The notes under the pieces: generated by a model | Told to the model about the DNA's origin: nothing | The model's input: only the letters and a program-made list of their open reading frames with translations | Databases searched by the model: none | From: Tharpella sp964457755 | GTDB lineage: Bacteria; Desulfobacterota; Anaeroferrophillalia; Anaeroferrophillales; Tharpellaceae | Length of the DNA stretch: 64,000 nucleotides | Direction: 5' to 3' | Assembly: GCA_964457755.1 (NCBI GenBank) | Contig: CAYWGC010000006.1 | Span: 40,131 to 104,130, forward strand | Translations under genes and position numbers: made by a program | Part shown: positions 16,817 through 26,672 of the stretch, in pieces | How positions within the stretch are numbered: the stretch's first letter is position 1 | Layout: every line of letters begins with the position of its first letter

Positions 16817-17959
16817 CTAATCATCCTTGGTTGAATGGCAGATAAAGCAGCCATCAGTGCTGCTGCCTTTACCGGCTTTAATAGCAGTGTAATCCCAACG
16901 TAAAAGATCAGGATAGTCGGTGGCGTGAGCTTTGTGGCAGGAAAGACAGGTGACGAAATCATTGCCCTGGCCTTGGGCACCCCGGTAGGGTGTGACGACT
17001 GAACTCGGAGAGTCGGGAAGAATGTTACGGGAGACTGGAGCATCAACATTGTACACAGTATAGTGGGAATACTCACCGGTATCGGGGATGGCAACGTTGG
17101 CCGGATGACGGAACCAGGGAGAGCCGCCTAGATTTCCAGAGTGAAAACCAGTATGACAACGCATACATAGGTACGCTGTACCTGAGCCGGCCGGCATAAC
17201 ACCTCCCGATATTGCATGTCTCGGATTGTCGGGACCATGACACCAACCGCATACGTCAACCCAAGGACCTGTCGATTGATGCAGATCTTTCTTGTATTCG
17301 TTATGATGAGTGCTGTTACGGTTCTCCCAGTCACTGACTTCAAGTCCTTCTACCCCAAGCAGAAAGCGGAAGCTGTTCCCCACAGTATCTCCTGCAGGTT
17401 TATCATTACTGCTAGCATGATGGGCTCCCTGCATGCTGGCGATAGGATCTGCAACATGGGTATTGCCGTGACATCCATATAAGCCGGCGCAGGTAAACCG
17501 TGGCGGTAATGTATCCGGATGACGGATACCTGCACCGGAATTCTTAAAAGGGCCTCCCGGGGGATAGAGATGGATCGGATCCTGTGCACAAAGATCAATC
17601 ACGTTATGACCTTTTGTCGGCGATGCACCACTGCCTTTAGTACCATTTATATAGGCGAAGTTTCCCGCAGCAAGATCGGTTGAGTCTGTATGTATCACCT
17701 GGGGGGTTAGGTTTCCTGAGGAGTCGATAGTGTTAGACATGCCTCCTTGAGCATGGCAACCGGCACAACTATTGGTTCTGAGTAGGTGTTGATTGGGTAC
17801 TTCGGAATCATCATAGGTCATAGCCGCGCCATTTTGTGAATTGTGCATGGTATGGCAATTTGCGCAGGGTCCCTTAACTTTGGCTGCTACCAGGGTTGGC
17901 AGGAGTATAAGTAATACAAGGAGTGTCTTTAAAAAAGGAGCTTTAAATATATCACACAC
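16817..17959 (-). CDS. Secreted multihaem cytochrome c (six CXXCH plus one CX5CH)
   Basis: Exported 380-residue cytochrome. An N-terminal signal peptide (hydrophobic LLVLLILLPTLVAA, cut before KVKG) precedes haem motifs CANCH (32-36), CAGCH (65-69), CGWCH (237-241), CMRCH (265-269), CLSCH (338-342) and CFICH (371-375). A seventh site has an unusual spacing, C157-AGLYG-C163-H164. Many additional histidines can serve as distal ligands. It probably works in periplasmic or outer-surface electron transfer. No partner oxidoreductase lies next to it. The exact family was not identified. Confidence 0.85.
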   Translation of the reverse strand: MCDIFKAPFLKTLLVLLILLPTLVAAKVKGPCANCHTMHNSQNGAAMTYDDSEVPNQHLLRTNSCAGCHAQGGMSNTIDSSGNLTPQVIHTDSTDLAAGNFAYINGTKGSGASPTKGHNVIDLCAQDPIHLYPPGGPFKNSGAGIRHPDTLPPRFTCAGLYGCHGNTHVADPIASMQGAHHASSNDKPAGDTVGNSFRFLLGVEGLEVSDWENRNSTHHNEYKKDLHQSTGPWVDVCGWCHGPDNPRHAISGGVMPAGSGTAYLCMRCHTGFHSGNLGGSPWFRHPANVAIPDTGEYSHYTVYNVDAPVSRNILPDSPSSVVTPYRGAQGQGNDFVTCLSCHKAHATDYPDLLRWDYTAIKAGKGSSTDGCFICHSTKDD

Positions 17960-18029
17960 GCTAATCCCTGCAGCCAGAGTTAAATAGCCCGTATTTGAGT
18001 GGTATGCTCATAGTACCTGATAAAATCAG

Positions 18030-18073
18030 TAAGGTAAATTGTTTTTTAAGTTTTTCGCATATTGTTTACCTTA
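18030..18073. promoter_or_regulatory. Inverted repeat upstream of the cytochrome gene
   Basis: Perfect 9-base arms TAAGGTAAA (18030-18038) and TTTACCTTA (18065-18073), 26 bases apart, about 70-110 bases before the cytochrome start. It could be a paired operator or an mRNA leader hairpin. No regulator is assigned. Confidence 0.35.
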
Positions 18074-18188
18074 AGTGAAATAAAATACAATAGTCAAGAA
18101 GTCGCAGATTGCTATAGATTGGTAGGTTGTCACCATATTAAAAGATTATTGAGTGCGGCGTTTTGGGCACATTCGTCTGACTTGGAAA

Positions 18189-18229
18189 ATAAAGAAGCCC
18201 GGCCATTAACAATGGCCGGGCTTCTTTAT
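18189..18229. terminator. Strong terminator after the histidine kinase gene
   Basis: Perfect 19-base arms around a 3-base loop; the core is AAGCCCGGCCATT with its complement. A/T-rich flanks allow it to work on either strand. It should end the PstS-like/kinase transcript that reads leftward. Confidence 0.8.
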
Positions 18230-18422
18230 GGAATGGTTTCATGGGTATAGTGGAGTTCTTGTTACTGGATTTCGCAAAAAAGGGCGCTGACTCAGTTTTG
18301 ACTATCTTCTCTACTAGAGAAGGCGGCTTTGTCAAAAAGAGTACATTTTAGAGCTGTTTTACTCAATCTTGATCAGGGTTATTTATCTGCAATGAATTGG
18401 ATTTTTCAATTATGGGTGCAGC

Positions 18423-20032
<1,610 letters not shown>

Positions 20033-20036
<4 letters not shown>

Positions 20037-20896
20037 AATTTCGGTCTTTCCTCAACTATCAGATGACCCAGTTCAGAAAGCGTTAAGCGTCCTTCATGAG
20101 AAAACAGGTATTCGATAAACTGTCGCGCTGCAGGTGAGAGGGAAGGGCCGATAATCAGTCTATGTGTAATAAAGTAACGATATTTGCCCAGGGTCAGGTT
20201 GTCTACAGTCGGCTCTACCCCCTCCAGCGATAACGGTTTGATGGGTCTCTTTTCGGAGAGATACTGGGCCAGGGTGGTGGTTCCCAAAGCTCCTGGAATT
20301 CTCTCGATATGATCCAGGGTTTCTTGGTCGGTAACCGTATAAATCATGCCCTTGCGCGATAAGGCAACCTCCATGGCACGTTTCATTTTATGAGATATAG
20401 CTTTCATTAAAACCGTATCTTTCTCTTTTTCCGAGCGCAGGATTAGCCGGATCGGCTGTCCACAGGGCCAGTTTGCGGTAAAGCCGGAGTATATTTCGAC
20501 AAGTTCCGGGAGTGAAAGGTCGATGGGGCAATCAGTCGTTAATGAGGTGGCAAAGAAGAAAGGCGTCCTCGAATATATCAGAGCTTTACCCCCTTGCTCC
20601 TTCTCTTTAGGAGTTAGGGCTCTGGTACTGAGACCAATATCAAGGGCCTTATGCAAGACGGCCTTAATGCCGCCACCGCTGCCCAGGCTTGGTAGAACCA
20701 CGACGTTATTCCCTGGATAATTTTTTTGAAAGCCTGCGGCAAGCAGTTTCATAGAGCCCAGGGCTGAGCCGGTTCCCCCGATCTTGATTGTTTGACACTC
20801 TGCGGGCAAGGGCAAGCTGAGTGCAAAAAAAAGGAGGTTGAAAAAGAGGGCGTTTATCATGAGTCGACGACTGGGCCGGGAAGTTAATTCAATCAT
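20033..20896 (-). CDS. PstS-like periplasmic substrate-binding protein
   Basis: A 287-residue exported protein of the PBP2/PstS type: signal peptide (ALFFNLLFFALSLPLPAECQ), then TIKIGGTGSALGSMKLLAAG, LPSLGSGGGIKAVLHKALDIG, and a tail with ARQFIEYLFSHEG. These resemble phosphate-binding proteins, though the oxyanion ligand cannot be assigned. Longer in-frame starts exist up to 21166, but the ATG at 20908 abuts its Shine-Dalgarno, so ATG 20896 was preferred. No ABC permease or ATPase is present, and the gene is translationally coupled to a histidine kinase, which suggests a sensing rather than transport role. Confidence 0.78.
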
Positions 20897-21075
20897 ACTA
20901 AATTCCATCTCCTTTTTTTTATTATCGCATCCTTTATAAAAAGGGGGCGATCGTAAGTGATGCAAAAGTAACAACATAAAGCAAGCATAAACAATTATAT
21001 TAAAATAATATTTTTGTAAAGTGCTAAAGATAAAAATTGCACAAACAGGTGGGATGATTGATGAAACGTTCTTCG

Positions 21076-21109
21076 TTAGATTGTGCGGGTGGAGCGAACC
21101 ACAATCTAA
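21076..21109. repeat. Hairpin in the divergent spacer before the ars operon
   Basis: Perfect 10-base arms TTAGATTGTG and CACAATCTAA around a 14-base loop. It lies in the 348-base gap between the PstS-like gene and arsP, outside the recognised promoter. It could be an operator or a small structured RNA. Apart from the ars promoter, nothing else is seen in this gap. Confidence 0.35.
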
Positions 21110-21176
21110 ACCGTTTGAACTATTTCGTAAAACTGAAGCATTTATATCAATCCTGGATGGATGCACGATTTTCCCC

Positions 21177-21212
21177 TTGACATTGATTGGTCATTTGGTT
21201 ATATTGCCAAAT
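21177..21212 (+). promoter_or_regulatory. Promoter with overlapping ArsR-type operator for the ars operon
   Basis: TTGACA (21177-21182), 17-base spacer, TATATT (21200-21205). The inverted repeat ATTTGG (21193-21198) / CCAAAT (21207-21212) straddles the -10 element, the usual place for an ArsR repressor. The arsR gene is the last gene of the operon, so autoregulation is expected (inference). Confidence 0.6.
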
Positions 21213-21244
21213 ATAATAACATCAAGGTTGGGGCTTGAGTAGTA

Positions 21245-22540
21245 ATGAAGATAAAAGTTGAGTGGCGCAGTTTCAGTGTGATTATCGCGGTATTTTTGGC
21301 CTGTTTCTATTTGCCTGTGGGGGAGGCGCGTTTTGACAACTCCCTTCTCGAAGCCTTTCACCTGGTCAAGTGGTATGCTCGGGAGCATGTTATTTTATGC
21401 TTAGTGCCGGCTTTTTTTATTGCCGGTGCGATCTCTGTTTTTGTCAGCCAGGCTTCAGTTATGAAATACCTTGGCGCCGGAGCCAACAAGATCCTGGCTT
21501 ACGGTGTGGCCTCGGTATCCGGAACTATATTGGCGGTCTGTTCTTGTACGGTGCTGCCGCTTTTTGCCGGAATCTATCGTATGGGGGCAGGTCTGGGGCC
21601 GGCCACTGCTTTTCTCTATTCTGGTCCCGCCATCAATGTTTTGTCGATTGTTTTGACCGCCCGAATCTTAGGCCCTGAGTTGGGCTTAGCGAGAGCCGTG
21701 GGAGCCGTGGTTTTTAGCGTCGTAATCGGCCTTTTAATGCATCTGATTTTTCGCCGCGAAGAAAAAGAGAGAACTCTTAACGCGGTTTCCATGCCTGATG
21801 AAGTTAAACGTCCGCTCTGGCAGAATGGTCTCTATTTTGCCGCCATGGTTGGGATTTTGGTGTTTGCCAATTGGGGTCGTCCCGAAAGTGCAAGTGGGGT
21901 TTGGGCTTTAATTTTCAATCTTAAATGGCAAATCACTGCAATTTGCGCTCTATTTCTGGCTCTCATATTAATTATCTGGTTTAAAATGCCCTGGTGGAAA
22001 GTTGCCCTGGCGGCGTTACCGGTTACGGGACTCGCTTTTTTCTTCCCCGATACCCCTTTGTTCGCTTTTACGGCCGGTTTGCTGGGACTTTCTGTTATAA
22101 GTAGTACTGAAACTGGTGAGAATGAAGAGTGGTTTGACTCCTCATGGGGTTTTGCAAAACAGATTTTTCCCTTACTGTTGATCGGGGTTTTGGTTGCCGG
22201 TCTCCTTTTGGGTCGAGTTGGTCATGAAGGTCTGATTCCCTCATCCTGGGTTTCAGGGGCGGTCGGTGGCAACTCTTTAAGGGCCAACTTTTTTGCCTCT
22301 TTCGCCGGTGCCTTCATGTATTTTGCGACCTTAACCGAAGTCCCGATCCTGCAGGGTTTGATCGGTAATGGCATGGGCAAGGGGCCGGCTTTGGCTCTGC
22401 TCTTGGCCGGGCCGGCCTTGAGTCTGCCAAATATGTTGGTTATTCGTAGTGTCCTGGGAACTCTCAAAACCGTGGTTTTCGTTCTCCTGGTTATCCTCAT
22501 GGCCACTATCAGTGGTATGTTGTTTGGTTTTTTCTTTTAA
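21245..22540 (+). CDS. arsP: ArsP/SO_0444-type permease
   Basis: A 431-residue polytopic permease of the COG0701 (DUF318) family, which includes ArsP organoarsenical exporters and SO_0444-type metal exporters. The family core is seen as AVCSCTVLPLFAGIYRMGAG with ATAFLYSGPAINVLSIVL, and again near the end as FATLTEVPILQGLI with GPALALLLAGPALSLPNMLV. The CSC pair is the likely arsenical/metal ligand. Position at the head of an operon with ArsF, ArsG and ArsR supports arsenic rather than copper or zinc. The ribosome site is weak. Confidence 0.83.
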   Translation: MKIKVEWRSFSVIIAVFLACFYLPVGEARFDNSLLEAFHLVKWYAREHVILCLVPAFFIAGAISVFVSQASVMKYLGAGANKILAYGVASVSGTILAVCSCTVLPLFAGIYRMGAGLGPATAFLYSGPAINVLSIVLTARILGPELGLARAVGAVVFSVVIGLLMHLIFRREEKERTLNAVSMPDEVKRPLWQNGLYFAAMVGILVFANWGRPESASGVWALIFNLKWQITAICALFLALILIIWFKMPWWKVALAALPVTGLAFFFPDTPLFAFTAGLLGLSVISSTETGENEEWFDSSWGFAKQIFPLLLIGVLVAGLLLGRVGHEGLIPSSWVSGAVGGNSLRANFFASFAGAFMYFATLTEVPILQGLIGNGMGKGPALALLLAGPALSLPNMLVIRSVLGTLKTVVFVLLVILMATISGMLFGFFF

Positions 22541-22578
22541 AAGTGCTATTTAAACAGTAGAATATTAAGGAGATCTAT

Positions 22579-22809
22579 ATGAAAATTCAAGTCCTTGGCA
22601 CCGGGTGTCAGAAATGTGAAAAGTTGGCGGAAAACGCCGCGGCGGCAGCGCTTGCGCTGGAGCTCGATTTTGAACTTGAGAAAATTTCTGACATCAATCA
22701 GATTATGGAGTTTGGAGTTATGCTGACCCCGGCCTTAGCGATCGATGGTGCGGTTAAGGTGGTTGGCAAAGTTCCATCGGCTGATGAAATCAAAGAACTT
22801 TTACAGTAA
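22579..22809 (+). CDS. Small thioredoxin-like protein (ArsE-like position)
   Basis: A 76-residue glutaredoxin/thioredoxin-fold protein beginning MKIQVLGTGCQKCEKLAENA, with the CxxC redox site, and the cis-Pro region VMLTPALAIDGAVKVVGKVP. It belongs to the short TM0996/MTH895-type family. In described arsEFG clusters a small protein accompanies ArsF and ArsG; this one may fill that place (inference). AAGGAG precedes the ATG. Confidence 0.8.
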   Translation: MKIQVLGTGCQKCEKLAENAAAAALALELDFELEKISDINQIMEFGVMLTPALAIDGAVKVVGKVPSADEIKELLQ

Positions 22810-22842
22810 TCGAATTGTATTTATTCAAAATGGAGTATGACA

Positions 22843-23280
22843 ATGTTTAGGAAATCAATTTTAGTTCTGCTGCTATTCCCAATGATGTTTTCTACAGCGC
22901 TATTCCTGGATTCACCTCAATCTCAGGCTGCGGTTTCTCAGAAAAAGACAATTGTCTACTATTTTCATGGCAATATGCGCTGTCGCACCTGTAATAAAAT
23001 CGAAGCCTATACGAAAGAGGCCATCACCGCCGGCTTTGCTAAAGAGCTGGCTGCTGGATCTTTAGAAATTCGGGTTGTCAATACCGACAAGTCTGAAAAT
23101 GAACATTTTATCAAGGATTTTCAGCTCACCAACCGTTCGGTTGTGTTGGCCTTAAGTCACGAAGATAAGGTGGAAAAGTGGAAAAATCTTGATCGTATCT
23201 GGTTGCTGGTTCGTAAAAAAGAGAATTTTCAATCCTATATTGAAGAAGAAACCCGGACTTTTATCGAAAGTAAAAAGTAA
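22843..23280 (+). CDS. arsF: ArsF-family nitroreductase subunit
   Basis: A 145-residue exported protein: N-terminal signal/anchor (ILVLLLFPMMFSTALF) and then KKTIVYYFHGNMRCRTCNKI with a CxxC. It resembles the ArsF family, reported as a subunit for reducing nitroaromatic arsenicals. ATG 22837 is too near the TGGAG ribosome site, so ATG 22843 was chosen. Its stop overlaps the ATG of arsG (TAATG). Confidence 0.75.
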   Translation: MFRKSILVLLLFPMMFSTALFLDSPQSQAAVSQKKTIVYYFHGNMRCRTCNKIEAYTKEAITAGFAKELAAGSLEIRVVNTDKSENEHFIKDFQLTNRSVVLALSHEDKVEKWKNLDRIWLLVRKKENFQSYIEEETRTFIESKK

Positions 23281-23972
23281 TGGATGACTATTTTGCGGCA
23301 ATCCTGACCGCTTTCTGGCTTGGCATCCTGACCTCAATCAGCCCTTGTCCGATGGCGACTAATATTACTGCCATATCTTATGTCGGCCGCCGGGTTGCTG
23401 ATCCGGGCAAAACCCTTCAGGTCGGTTTGCTTTACACTCTGGGCAGAACCGCTGCTTATCTGGTGATCGGTATTCTCCTGGTCAGCAGTCTGCTCTCAGC
23501 CCCCATGCTTTCCCATCTGCTCCAGAAATATATGAATAAATTTCTCGGCCCGATTTTGATTGTGGTCGGTCTGATATTACTGAATGTTATCAGATTCAAC
23601 TTAAATGCTGGGGGAATCAGTGAAAAACTCCAGCAACGAGCCCAGCGGATGGGGGTCTGGGGCGGGGCCTTTCTCGGTATCCTTTTTGCCCTCTCTTTTT
23701 GTCCGACTTCAGCCGCCCTTTTTTTCGGAACTTTGCTGCCTCTGGCTGTGCAACAGCAATCCTCTATCGTGCTGCCGGTAGTTTATGGGATTGCTACAGG
23801 ATTGCCGGTTTTAATTTTCGCCCTACTGTTGGCTCTGGGGGCCAATCGTATCGGTACTGCCTTTAACCGCATTACCCATTTTGAAAGGTGGGCCCGCCGG
23901 ATTACCGCTATCCTCTTTATCGGCGTTGGGATTTACTATACATTGATTAATATTTTTGGTATTGTCCTGTAG
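23280..23972 (+). CDS. arsG: ArsG-family aromatic arsenical efflux permease
   Basis: A 230-residue membrane protein of about six TM helices in the DsbD/CcdA-like LysE superfamily. It shows ISPCPMATNITAISYVGRR near the N-terminus and SFCPTSAALFFGTLLPLA in the second half, the paired Cys-Pro motifs of this fold. Overlap with arsF and the nearby arsR identify it as ArsG, which exports reduced aromatic arsenicals. Confidence 0.8.
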   Translation: MDDYFAAILTAFWLGILTSISPCPMATNITAISYVGRRVADPGKTLQVGLLYTLGRTAAYLVIGILLVSSLLSAPMLSHLLQKYMNKFLGPILIVVGLILLNVIRFNLNAGGISEKLQQRAQRMGVWGGAFLGILFALSFCPTSAALFFGTLLPLAVQQQSSIVLPVVYGIATGLPVLIFALLLALGANRIGTAFNRITHFERWARRITAILFIGVGIYYTLINIFGIVL

Positions 23973-24002
23973 AATCTTTCAACTAAAGGGAAACTTTTCA
24001 AG

Positions 24003-24338
24003 ATGAATAAAGAAGAAAAAAATCTTTACGATGCCAAAGCCAAGATCTTTAAAGCTTTGGGTCATCCGACAAGGCTCTGGATAACCGAAAAACTGGCTCA
24101 GGGTGAGTGTTGTGTCTGCAATCTTGTCGAACCTCTGGGGGCTGATTTTTCCACTGTTTCAAAACATCTCTCGGTGCTCAAGGAAGCTGGGATTGTCGCT
24201 GATGATAAGCGCGGCAAACAAGTTTATTACACGCTTAAAGTCCCATGCATATTGAGTTTTATGAGCTGTGTTGAAGATGTTATTGAAAATCGTATAAGAG
24301 AGCAGATGGGGTTACTTGGTGGGCGTAAGATTGCCTAG
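24003..24338 (+). CDS. arsR: ArsR-family transcriptional repressor
   Basis: A 111-residue winged-helix repressor: KIFKALGHPTRLWITEKLAQ, then the metalloid-sensing cysteines in GECCVCNLVEPL, and the recognition helix DFSTVSKHLSVLKEAGIV with the wing KRGKQVYYTL. The Cys-Val-Cys site is the classical arsenite site on helix 3. It is the last gene of the ars operon and probably binds the inverted repeat at 21193-21212. Confidence 0.92.
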   Translation: MNKEEKNLYDAKAKIFKALGHPTRLWITEKLAQGECCVCNLVEPLGADFSTVSKHLSVLKEAGIVADDKRGKQVYYTLKVPCILSFMSCVEDVIENRIREQMGLLGGRKIA

Positions 24339-24346
24339 GAGGAAAG

Positions 24347-24400
24347 ATGAAGGTTCAGAAAACCTATATCAGGAATCTGGTGATGGGGGTGGATGAGTGA
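24347..24400 (+). CDS. 17-codon open frame between arsR and the HAD gene
   Basis: ATG with an excellent AGGAGGAAAG ribosome site encodes MKVQKTYIRNLVMGVDE. Its TGA overlaps the GTG start of the HAD gene (GTGA). It may be a real micropeptide or a translational-coupling leader. It has no recognisable homology. Confidence 0.4.
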   Translation: MKVQKTYIRNLVMGVDE

Positions 24401-25053
24401 TCGGCAAACCTGAATTTATACTTTTTGATCTCGACAATACCCTTTACCCCAGAGAATCAGGCCTCTTTGATCATATCGATCACTTGATCAACCGTTATCT
24501 CGAAGAGGTTGTCAAGATCCCCTCAGCTGAAGTTGATCAGCGGCGCCGGGATTATTGGCAGGCGCACGGCACAACCCTCAACGGCCTGATGCTGCATCAT
24601 GGTGTTGATCCTTATCATTACCTTGATTTTGTCCATAATGTACCGCTTGCAGATTATCTTGAAGAGGATGAGATGCTGATAGAGATGATTGCCGAACTGC
24701 CGGGCGAAAAATATATTTTCTCCAACGCTTCAAACGAGCATTGTCAAAGAGTGCTCGACTCTCTTGGCCTTAGTAATCTTTTTGCCGGGGTTTATGATAT
24801 TAGCTATTTTGCTTTCCGGCCCAAACCGGAGCTCGTTATCTATCAGGAGCTCCTTGATGATATCGGCGGCAAGGCTGAAAATGGGATAATGATTGATGAT
24901 ATGGCGGTCAATCTCGAACCGGCCGCAAGTTTGGGGATGACGACCATTCTTTATGGCCCCCCAGTGACAAACCCGCCCCGGCTCCCGCCCAAAGGGAGAA
25001 CTCTTAGCTGTTTACATCAATTGCCTGAATTGATTGCCGATTTAGTGGAGTAA
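24397..25053 (+). CDS. HAD-superfamily pyrimidine 5'-nucleotidase-like hydrolase
   Basis: A 218-residue haloacid-dehalogenase hydrolase. Motif I is ILFDLDNTLYPRESG, motif II is YIFSNASNEH, motif III lysine lies in FRPKPELV, and motif IV is GIMIDDMAVNL. This pattern (DxDNTLYP) is that of the Sdt1/PPA1-like pyrimidine 5'-nucleotidases, which hydrolyse nucleoside monophosphates. The GTG start overlaps the stop of a tiny upstream frame. The link to the ars genes is probably only positional. Confidence 0.83.
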   Translation: MIGKPEFILFDLDNTLYPRESGLFDHIDHLINRYLEEVVKIPSAEVDQRRRDYWQAHGTTLNGLMLHHGVDPYHYLDFVHNVPLADYLEEDEMLIEMIAELPGEKYIFSNASNEHCQRVLDSLGLSNLFAGVYDISYFAFRPKPELVIYQELLDDIGGKAENGIMIDDMAVNLEPAASLGMTTILYGPPVTNPPRLPPKGRTLSCLHQLPELIADLVE

Positions 25054-25068
25054 TTGATTGGACAAGCG

Positions 25069-25839
25069 TCAGGTTGGGTGAGAAATTATGATTTCACAGC
25101 GAGCCACAGGTTCAATGCGCTCAAGCTCATCAATTTCAACAATCTTAAGGCCCGCACCGGAGACAACTTTTTCCAACTCATTTACATTCAAGGCACCACC
25201 AATATTCCAGAGCCAGTTGTCGATATCATCGACAAATCCTGGCGGCAGGGCTTGGGTCAGCAGAAAATCATAGATTAGCAAAGTTCCGTTTCGGTTCAGC
25301 AACGGGGCCAATCCCGCAAAAAAATTATTTTTATCGTAAACCAGGTTAAAGGATCCGTTCATCAGGATCAGATCTGCAGGTTGCAGCTTGTCATTCTGGC
25401 CATCATTAAGCTTGTTGAGGTCTCCTTGAAGCAGGGTTATTTTTTGAGCTTCTGTAGGGAAATGATAGAGTAGCTCTTCTCCTTTACTAAGTAATGCGGA
25501 ACTTGCATCAAGACCCGTAAGACGTTTGAGTGAGGGTAGTAAGTTTGCGCAAAAGAGAGCATCAAGGCCAGTGCCGCAGCCCAGATCAAGGATCGATAGC
25601 GGGTTCAATCCAATAACTTTGGGCAGGGGGTTAGCGCAAGGGAAGGCGAGGTCAGCACTTGTCTGCGGTAGCTCTTTCGTTAAACCTTTTGGATAACCTA
25701 ACTTATCCAAAAGGTTTATCCCACGATCAATGGCTACGGGGCTCAGCAGGCCCATTTTGCAAGCGGCCGCTTTATTATACATCTCTTGTAAAGCTTGACT
25801 CAGTTTTTTTGCAAAACCATTTATGACTGGCGGTGTCAT
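25069..25839 (-). CDS. SAM-dependent methyltransferase, ArsM-like layout
   Basis: A 256-residue class I methyltransferase. The SAM motif I is SILDLGCGTGLDALFCANL, with acidic D110-region GLDAS and motif LILMNGSFNLVYD. Before motif I it has a leader seen in arsenite methyltransferases: LGYPKGLTKELPQ then AFPCANPL, analogous to the LGY...GLGCGNP segment of ArsM. Cys27, Cys68, Cys88, Cys97 and a C-terminal Cys could bind metal. It overlaps znuB by 4 bases and is the last gene of the zinc operon. Whether it methylates arsenite or something else is unknown. Confidence 0.65.
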   Translation of the reverse strand: MTPPVINGFAKKLSQALQEMYNKAAACKMGLLSPVAIDRGINLLDKLGYPKGLTKELPQTSADLAFPCANPLPKVIGLNPLSILDLGCGTGLDALFCANLLPSLKRLTGLDASSALLSKGEELLYHFPTEAQKITLLQGDLNKLNDGQNDKLQPADLILMNGSFNLVYDKNNFFAGLAPLLNRNGTLLIYDFLLTQALPPGFVDDIDNWLWNIGGALNVNELEKVVSGAGLKIVEIDELERIEPVARCEIIISHPT

Positions 25840-26669
25840 TTAACTCTTCTCCAGCCTGCCAAAATAAAGTAGAGGGCGCCAGAGAAAAGGATAATAACCG
25901 GTCCACTGCTAAGTTCGGCACTGTAACTTAAAGCTAAGCCGGCAACAATTGCTAAAGCTGACAAAAATACTGCCAGCAGCATCATGCTGAAAAGGCGGCG
26001 GGTATAGAGTGAGGCGGCAGCAGCCGGCAGGGTCAACATCGCGATGACCATAACGATACCAACAACCCGAATTAAAAGAACAATAGTAACGGCTGTCAAA
26101 GCTAGTAAAAGTTGATAGAAAAGTCCTACATTTAAACCTCTGAGACGGGCAAACTCTTCATCGAAGCAGACCGCCAGCAATTGATGGTAACAACTGCTGA
26201 CAAAAATAATGATAAAAATATCAAGGGCTACGATGAGTTTGAGGTCACGTCCCGAAACCAGCAGAATATCACCGAAGAGGTAGCTCGTAATATCGAAATA
26301 TCCAGGTGTCATATCCATAAATATTACACCCAAAGCCATACCGATGGCCCAGGTTGCACCGATCATGGTCTCTTCGCGCTGGCCGGAGTTGTGACCGAAG
26401 CGGCCGACAATAAAAGCGGCTAAAAGAGCGGCCAGAAGAGCCCCATACAAGGGGTCTATCCATCTGATTCTTAAAACCTGATTAAGCCAGAGGGCTCCGC
26501 CGATGCCGCCTAAAACAGAGTGTGAAACGGCTCCGGCAAGATAGCTGATACGGCGCGTAACCACATAGGTGCCGATAATCCCGAAAGCGATACTGGAGCA
26601 GAGGCCGACGCCTAAAGCCAGTCGTAGAAAAATATTGTCAGGGTCGGCTAAAGCGTAGATAAATTCCAT
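25836..26669 (-). CDS. znuB: Zinc/manganese ABC transporter permease
   Basis: A 277-residue integral membrane protein of the ABC-3 family with about eight TM segments (GLCSSIAFGIIGTYVVTRRI; YLAGAVSHSVLGGIG; VVGIVMVIAMLTLPAAAASL). The Ser-His in AVSHS and the LPAAAA loop are typical of ZnuB/TroC. It lies 3 bases behind znuC. Confidence 0.9.
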   Translation of the reverse strand: MEFIYALADPDNIFLRLALGVGLCSSIAFGIIGTYVVTRRISYLAGAVSHSVLGGIGGALWLNQVLRIRWIDPLYGALLAALLAAFIVGRFGHNSGQREETMIGATWAIGMALGVIFMDMTPGYFDITSYLFGDILLVSGRDLKLIVALDIFIIIFVSSCYHQLLAVCFDEEFARLRGLNVGLFYQLLLALTAVTIVLLIRVVGIVMVIAMLTLPAAAASLYTRRLFSMMLLAVFLSALAIVAGLALSYSAELSSGPVIILFSGALYFILAGWRRVK

Positions 26670-26672
26670 GAT

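Larger units (their letters stand above)
17960..18422. other. Intergenic region upstream of the cytochrome gene
   Basis: A 463-base stretch without a convincing gene. It holds the terminator at 18189-18229, the inverted repeat at 18030-18073, a short CTTCTCT/AGAGAAG hairpin near 18307-18323, and presumably the cytochrome promoter on the minus strand. Short open frames here run through the terminator and are not credible. Confidence 0.6.

Noticed and set aside
18138..18335. 65-codon minus-strand frame upstream of the cytochrome gene
   Set aside because: Runs through the 19-base terminator stem and has no similarity to any family.
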